Source: Ferrovibrio sp. MS7
Lineage (GTDB): Bacteria > Pseudomonadota > Alphaproteobacteria > Ferrovibrionales > Ferrovibrionaceae
DNA length: 64,000 nt
Reading direction: 5' to 3'
Assembly: GCF_038404985.1 (NCBI RefSeq)
Contig: NZ_JBBKBA010000003.1
Location: 124,001 to 188,000, forward strand
Position numbers and translations under genes: made by a program. Every line of letters begins with the position of its first letter. Position 1 is the stretch's first letter. Below are positions 59,984-64,000 of this stretch, one piece after another. A model generated the notes under the pieces. That model saw nothing but the letters and a program-made list of their open reading frames with translations. It was not told the DNA's origin and searched no databases.

Positions 59984-61801
59984 CTAATCCCAGCCCAGCT
60001 CGCGGTTCTCGCGCACAGCCACCTCGTCGGCTTCCAGATTCTGCCGCAGGCGGGCGCGGGCCTGCTGCTGCAAGGTGATGCGCTTCTCCAGGCCTTCATC
60101 CCAATGGGCATGCATATTGGCCAGCAAGGCTTCGTTATGCGCCTTGAACATCAGAGCGCGCTTGCGGGCGGAATAAGCGCCATGGCCCAAAGCTTTCAGG
60201 GTTTCCTCACCGAGCCGCAGCGCCGAATGGAAAGTCTCGCGTTCGATCACCGCCACCTTGCGGTTCATCAACTCCACTGCATGCACGACATCGCGGGCGC
60301 GGGCGATGATGGTGAGGTTCGGGAAATGCCGCTGTGCCAGATCGACAAGCTTCAACGAGTCTTCCTGACCGTCAATGGCAACAATCAGCACGCGGGCCTT
60401 GGCCGCACCGGCGGCTTCCAGCAGATCGAGCCGCGTCGCATCACCATAAAACACCTTGAAGCCGAACAGCCGCAGGGCGTCGATGGTTTCCGGATCGTGG
60501 TCCAGCACCGTGGCATTGATATGGTTGGCGAACAGCAGGCGCGCGGCAATCTGGCCGACGCGGCCGAAGCCGGCGACGATCACCGGGTTGCCTTCGTCCT
60601 CCACCACATCCTCGGGCCGGTTCGACACCACCACCAGCCGGGGTTCGATCACCTTGTCATGCAGCACCAGCAGCAGCGGGCCGAACAGCATCGACAGCGC
60701 CACCGATACGGTGAGCAAGGCGGCGATATCGGCGTTCATGACACCGAGAGTACCGGCCGCGCCGAACAGCACGAAGGCGAATTCGCCGCCCGGCGCCAGC
60801 AGGAAGGTGAACAGGCTGATCTGCCCGCGCGGGATTTTCGCCAGCAAGGCCAGCACAAAGATGACGGCGGATTTCGCCAGCAGCAGGCCGGCCACCACCG
60901 CCAGCACTTCCCAAGGGTGCGACAGCAGCAGGCCGAAATCCACGGTCATGCCCACCGAGGTGAAGAACAGGCCCATCAGCAGGCCCTTGAACGGCTCGAT
61001 ATCGCTTTCCAGTTCATGGCGGTATTCGCTTTCCGCCAGCAGCACACCGCCGATGAAGGCGCCGAGCGCCATGGAAAGCCCGGCGAACTGCATCAAGGCC
61101 GAGATGCCGATCACGATCAGCAGCGCAGCAGCGGTAAATATCTCGCGCAGGCCGGTGCTGGCGATGATGCGGAACAAGGGCCGCGTCAGATAGCGGCCGC
61201 CAAGGATCACGGCGATGATCACTGCGATAGCCAGGCCCGCCGCCTGCAAGCCCTGGGGGCCAGTGGTATTAGCCGCCACGGGAGCGATGGCCAGCAGCGG
61301 CAGCACCGCCAGCGCCGGGATCACCGCGATATCCTGGAACAGCAGGATCGAGAAAGTTGCGCGCCCGCCCGGTGTGCCGAGCAGGTTGCGCTCGGTCAAT
61401 GGCTGCAGGCCTATTGCCGTGGAGGACAGGCCGAGGCCAAGGCCGGCAACCACCAGAGTCTGCCACGGCCAATGGAAGGCCAGGCCGAGCAATCCCAGCG
61501 CCAGGGCGCAGCCGGCAAGCTGCGCCGTGCCAAGGCCGAAGATCGGCCCACGCATCTGCCACAGTCGGCGCGGCTCCAATTCCAGGCCGATCAGGAACAG
61601 CAGCAGCACCACGCCGAATTCGGAGAAATGCAGAATCTCGACCACATCGGTGATCAGCTTGAGGCCCCAGGGGCCGATCACCACGCCGGCGACGAGATAA
61701 CCGATCACCGAGCCCATGCCGAGGCGCTTGGCCAGCGGCACGGCAATCACCGAAGCGGCGAGGTAGACCAGGGCGGAGAATAGCAGGCTATGCTCGTCCA
61801 T
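59984..61801 (-). CDS. Monovalent cation:proton antiporter, KefB/KefC (CPA2) family
   Basis: A 605-residue protein: twelve-helix antiporter domain with FSEFGVVLLLFLIGLELEPR, the HPE/Q-loop-type LSSTAIGLQ and FIGGVLLAESEYRHELE, then a Rossmann TrkA-N domain (about 410-530: PVIVAGFGRVGQIAARLLFA, DHDPETIDALRLFGF). KefB/C channels extrude K+ and acidify the cell when electrophile-glutathione adducts bind. Located three bases after the KefF-like gene on the same strand, supporting glutathione gating. Confidence 0.92.
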   Translation of the reverse strand: MDEHSLLFSALVYLAASVIAVPLAKRLGMGSVIGYLVAGVVIGPWGLKLITDVVEILHFSEFGVVLLLFLIGLELEPRRLWQMRGPIFGLGTAQLAGCALALGLLGLAFHWPWQTLVVAGLGLGLSSTAIGLQPLTERNLLGTPGGRATFSILLFQDIAVIPALAVLPLLAIAPVAANTTGPQGLQAAGLAIAVIIAVILGGRYLTRPLFRIIASTGLREIFTAAALLIVIGISALMQFAGLSMALGAFIGGVLLAESEYRHELESDIEPFKGLLMGLFFTSVGMTVDFGLLLSHPWEVLAVVAGLLLAKSAVIFVLALLAKIPRGQISLFTFLLAPGGEFAFVLFGAAGTLGVMNADIAALLTVSVALSMLFGPLLLVLHDKVIEPRLVVVSNRPEDVVEDEGNPVIVAGFGRVGQIAARLLFANHINATVLDHDPETIDALRLFGFKVFYGDATRLDLLEAAGAAKARVLIVAIDGQEDSLKLVDLAQRHFPNLTIIARARDVVHAVELMNRKVAVIERETFHSALRLGEETLKALGHGAYSARKRALMFKAHNEALLANMHAHWDEGLEKRITLQQQARARLRQNLEADEVAVRENRELGWD

Positions 61802-61804
61802 GTT

Positions 61805-62413
61805 TCAGCGGTCCGTTTCAGGCACGTCCGGCTGGTCACAGCCGACACAATCGCGCGGGTGCGGAAAAGTGTCGAGCCAGCGTGCGTAGGCCGCGGCATG
61901 CTCGGCGACTTCCTGATCGCTCTTGGAGCGCACGCCCTGCAGCAGGAAGGGTTCGCGGTAATTCATGCCGCAAAGCACGGCGCTGCGCTCGAAGGGCAGC
62001 AGCAGCTCATGCATGGTGACGCGGTTATAGCCGTCGCTGCGATAGGCGAAATCCGGGCCGCCGGTGGAAATCGCCTGCACCAGGTCCTTGCCGTGCAGGG
62101 CGTTACCGCCATTGCCATAGGCCCAGCCATATTCGAGCACGGAGTCCATCCATTCCTTGAGGAGTGCCGGACAGCTATACCAGTAGAATGGATGCTGCAT
62201 GACGATCACGTCATGCGCCTCGAGCAAAGCCTGCTCGCGCTTCACGTCGATATGGAAATCTGGATAGGTCTCGTAGAGGTCATGCAGTGTCACCTGCGGC
62301 AATTGCCGGGCCGCCGCAGCCATGGCGCGGTTGACGCGCGAGGCACGGTGATAGGGGTGCGCGAACAGCACCAGGATACGGGGCTTCTCCGCTATCGCTG
62401 CTGTGCTGCCCAA
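61805..62413 (-). CDS. KefF/KefG-like quinone oxidoreductase, TTG start
   Basis: A 202-residue flavodoxin-fold NAD(P)H oxidoreductase. Blocks ILVLFAHPYHRASRVNRAMA, VTLHDLYETYPDFHIDVKRE and VMQHPFYWYSCPALLKEWMD are typical of the KefF/KefG ancillary subunit that enhances KefC/KefB activity. Start is a TTG at 62413 with GAGAGGGG upstream; no ATG gives the family N-terminus. Between the SDR gene and the antiporter gene. Confidence 0.92.
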   Translation of the reverse strand: MGSTAAIAEKPRILVLFAHPYHRASRVNRAMAAAARQLPQVTLHDLYETYPDFHIDVKREQALLEAHDVIVMQHPFYWYSCPALLKEWMDSVLEYGWAYGNGGNALHGKDLVQAISTGGPDFAYRSDGYNRVTMHELLLPFERSAVLCGMNYREPFLLQGVRSKSDQEVAEHAAAYARWLDTFPHPRDCVGCDQPDVPETDR

Positions 62414-62428
62414 TGCACCCCTCTCCGG

Positions 62429-63181
62429 TCAGAAAGCCGACATGCCGTCGTCGGCGGTGATGATGGCGCCATTGATGAAGCGCGAGGCCGGCGAGGCCAG
62501 CATCTTGATCAGGCCATCCAGGTCGCTGACATCGCCGACGCGGCGGCGCGGCAGCATCTGCATCAGCTTCTTGCCGCCCTCGGTCTGCCAATGGTCGCGG
62601 TTGATCTCGGTTTCGATATAGCCGGGGCAGATGGCATTGGTGTTGATGCCATAGCGCGCCCATTCCATCGCCATGGCGCGGGTCATGTGCACCACCGCCG
62701 CTTTCGACATGCAGTAGACGCTGAGCTGACTCAGCACGCGCAGGCCGGCCAGGGACGCGATATTGATGATGCGGCCCTCGATCTTGCGCGCAACCATGCC
62801 GCGCGCCACCGCCTGAGCGACGAAGAAGGCGCCCTTGGTGTTGGTATTCATGGTGAAGTCATAATCCTCCGGTGTCACATCGAGCAGTTTGCCCTGGGCC
62901 GAAACGCCGGAATTGTTCAGCAGGATGTCGATCTTGCCGAGCTTCTGCTCTACCTCCGCGACAGCGGCCTGGATGCCCGGGATATCGGTCACGTCCATCT
63001 TCACGGTCACGGCGGTACCGCCGGCCTTGGTCACCCGCTCGGCGAGGGCGGCCAGGCGGTCCGTGCGCCGGGCGGCCAGCGCCACGGCGGCGCCCTCGGC
63101 GCTCAGAATTTCCGCGAATCGCTCGCCAAGCCCGCTTGACGCACCGGTGATCAGCGCCACCTTACCCTGCAACTCACCCAT
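62429..63181 (-). CDS. Short-chain dehydrogenase/reductase
   Basis: A 250-residue classical SDR. Rossmann motif TGASSGLGE at residues 12-20, NNSG (about 89-92), catalytic Tyr/Lys in SVYCMSKAAV and CPGYIETEINRDHW. GGGAGAGAG precedes the ATG at 63181; the open frame to 63253 is not needed. Probably reduces a 3-oxoacyl or ketone substrate; here it heads an operon with kefF and kefC, 15 bases upstream of kefF. Confidence 0.92.
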   Translation of the reverse strand: MGELQGKVALITGASSGLGERFAEILSAEGAAVALAARRTDRLAALAERVTKAGGTAVTVKMDVTDIPGIQAAVAEVEQKLGKIDILLNNSGVSAQGKLLDVTPEDYDFTMNTNTKGAFFVAQAVARGMVARKIEGRIINIASLAGLRVLSQLSVYCMSKAAVVHMTRAMAMEWARYGINTNAICPGYIETEINRDHWQTEGGKKLMQMLPRRRVGDVSDLDGLIKMLASPASRFINGAIITADDGMSAF

Positions 63182-63297
63182 AACGCTCTCTCCCAACACT
63201 GTTTCCTGATAATGGTCCGCCGGGATGGTCCCGGTTCCGCCTCGTCCGGTCAAGCCTCGTCTGGCCGAAAACGCCGCCCTCTGCTAAGCTGGTTGTC

Positions 63298-63939
63298 ATG
63301 CGCATCGAAATCGTCTCCGACGTCATCTGCCCCTGGTGTTTCATCGGCAAGCGCCGCCTGGAAAAGGCTATGGCGCTGCGCCCGGATATTGAGTTCGAGA
63401 TCGGCTGGCGGCCGTTCCAGCTCAATCCGGACATGCCGCGCGAAGGCGCCGACCGCAAATCCTACCTGGAAGCCAAATTCGGCGGCCCGGCGCGGGCCAA
63501 GGAAATCTATGCCCGCGTTGCCGGCGAAGGTGCCAAGGAAGGCATCGCCTTCGATTTCGACGGTATCAAGCGCACGCCCAACACACTGGCCGCCCATAGC
63601 CTGCTGCGCTGGGCGCTGGAAGACGGCGTGCAGTACGACGTGAAGGAAAAGCTGTTCCAGGCTTATTTTCTGCAAGGCCGCGATATCGGCGATGCCGCCG
63701 TGCTGGCGGAAATCGCCGCCGAGGCCGGCATGGACCATGCCGCCGTGCTAGGCAAGCTGGAACAGGGCATCGATGCCGAGGTGATCGAGGCCGAGGACCG
63801 CATGGCGCGCGAACTCGGCATCACCGGAGTCCCCTTCTTCATCATCGAGCGCCGCTACGGCCTTTCCGGCGCGCAGCCGCCGGAAGTGCTGCTGGACGTG
63901 ATCGACAAGGCCCTCGCCGTAGCGAATGACGCAACCTGA
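63298..63939 (+). CDS. DsbA-family oxidoreductase, FrnE type
   Basis: A 213-residue cytosolic thioredoxin-fold protein without signal peptide. The CPWC active site is at residues 11-14 and the cis-proline loop is ITGVPFFII near residue 178. The body (WRPFQLNPDMPREGADRKSY, HSLLRWALEDG) is the DsbA/FrnE helical insert. FrnE-like proteins act as disulfide isomerases or in polyketide pathways; here no such genes are near. Followed closely by another reading frame at 63926. Confidence 0.93.
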   Translation: MRIEIVSDVICPWCFIGKRRLEKAMALRPDIEFEIGWRPFQLNPDMPREGADRKSYLEAKFGGPARAKEIYARVAGEGAKEGIAFDFDGIKRTPNTLAAHSLLRWALEDGVQYDVKEKLFQAYFLQGRDIGDAAVLAEIAAEAGMDHAAVLGKLEQGIDAEVIEAEDRMARELGITGVPFFIIERRYGLSGAQPPEVLLDVIDKALAVANDAT

Positions 63940-64000
63940 ACCGGACACAACGCCGCAACTGATCACGCCGATCTGCGACAGTGGCGTGATCGACCACGAG
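63926..64000 (+). CDS. Start of an unidentified gene (cut by window edge)
   Basis: An ATG overlapping the end of the FrnE gene by 14 bases opens a frame through the right edge: MTQPEPDTTPQLITPICDSG continuing to the edge. Only 25 codons are visible. The bases 63961-63991 form an inverted repeat (GATCACGCC/GGCGTGATC) inside the frame. Too little to identify. Confidence 0.45.
   Translation, partial: MTQPEPDTTPQLITPICDSGVIDHE

Overview
The window is GC-rich, densely packed chromosomal DNA of an alphaproteobacterium, probably a Rhodospirillales-type free-living heterotroph. This is inferred from gene order: argS-SPOR-nagZ-scpA-scpB-tatABC-serS-surE-pcm and trpGDC-moaC-moeA are alphaproteobacterial neighbourhoods. 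Codon use is strongly GC3-biased and uptake systems are abundant. No rRNA, tRNA, CRISPR array, prophage or intact insertion sequence was seen, and no replication origin.

Layout from left to right: rpiB-glyA (glyA cut by the left edge); a branched-chain amino acid ABC transporter operon (livHMGF, a small membrane protein and the binding protein) read leftward; gcdH (glutaryl-CoA dehydrogenase); a small GIY-YIG nuclease gene bracketed by twin palindromic repeats; the long leftward housekeeping block from argS to pcm, interrupted by an orphan FbpC-type ATPase; erpA, a cysteine-hydrolase homologue and xthA rightward; a chemoreceptor with a cytoplasmic C-terminal sensor, a PhoX-type phosphatase and an Hpt-like protein lacking its histidine; a pentapeptide-repeat protein, gamma-carbonic anhydrase and argC; an orphan NMT1-type binding protein; a TRAP transporter (dctPQM); the trpGDC-moaC-moeA operon ending in a metallo-beta-lactamase-fold gene; a LysR/Bug receptor/tartrate-type dehydrogenase unit; a rhomboid protease; a Tai/Rap1a-like protein; a GNAT + RLAN/ATP-grasp ligase pair; a TetR-controlled RND efflux pump; an MFS transporter with a divergent AraC regulator; a Bug receptor/MFS/AMP-ligase unit for an organic or aromatic acid; an SDR-KefF-KefC operon; and a DsbA/FrnE-type oxidoreductase.

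Two repeat systems stand out. The first is a family of REP-like palindromes with constant CGTCAT/GAT ends and freely covarying stems. It is scattered through intergenic gaps, and two 74-base twin-palindrome units bracket the GIY-YIG gene. The second is a 276-base element (44943-45218) with 26-base perfect terminal inverted repeats and two nested internal arms, placed between two convergent genes and supplying the stop codon of one of them. Other points are an extra-long, AT-richer loop in SerRS, an RLAN-ligase tail of repeated amphipathic helix, and several palindromic operator candidates in divergent intergenic regions.

All functional calls rest on reading motifs by eye. No database search, alignment or folding program was run.
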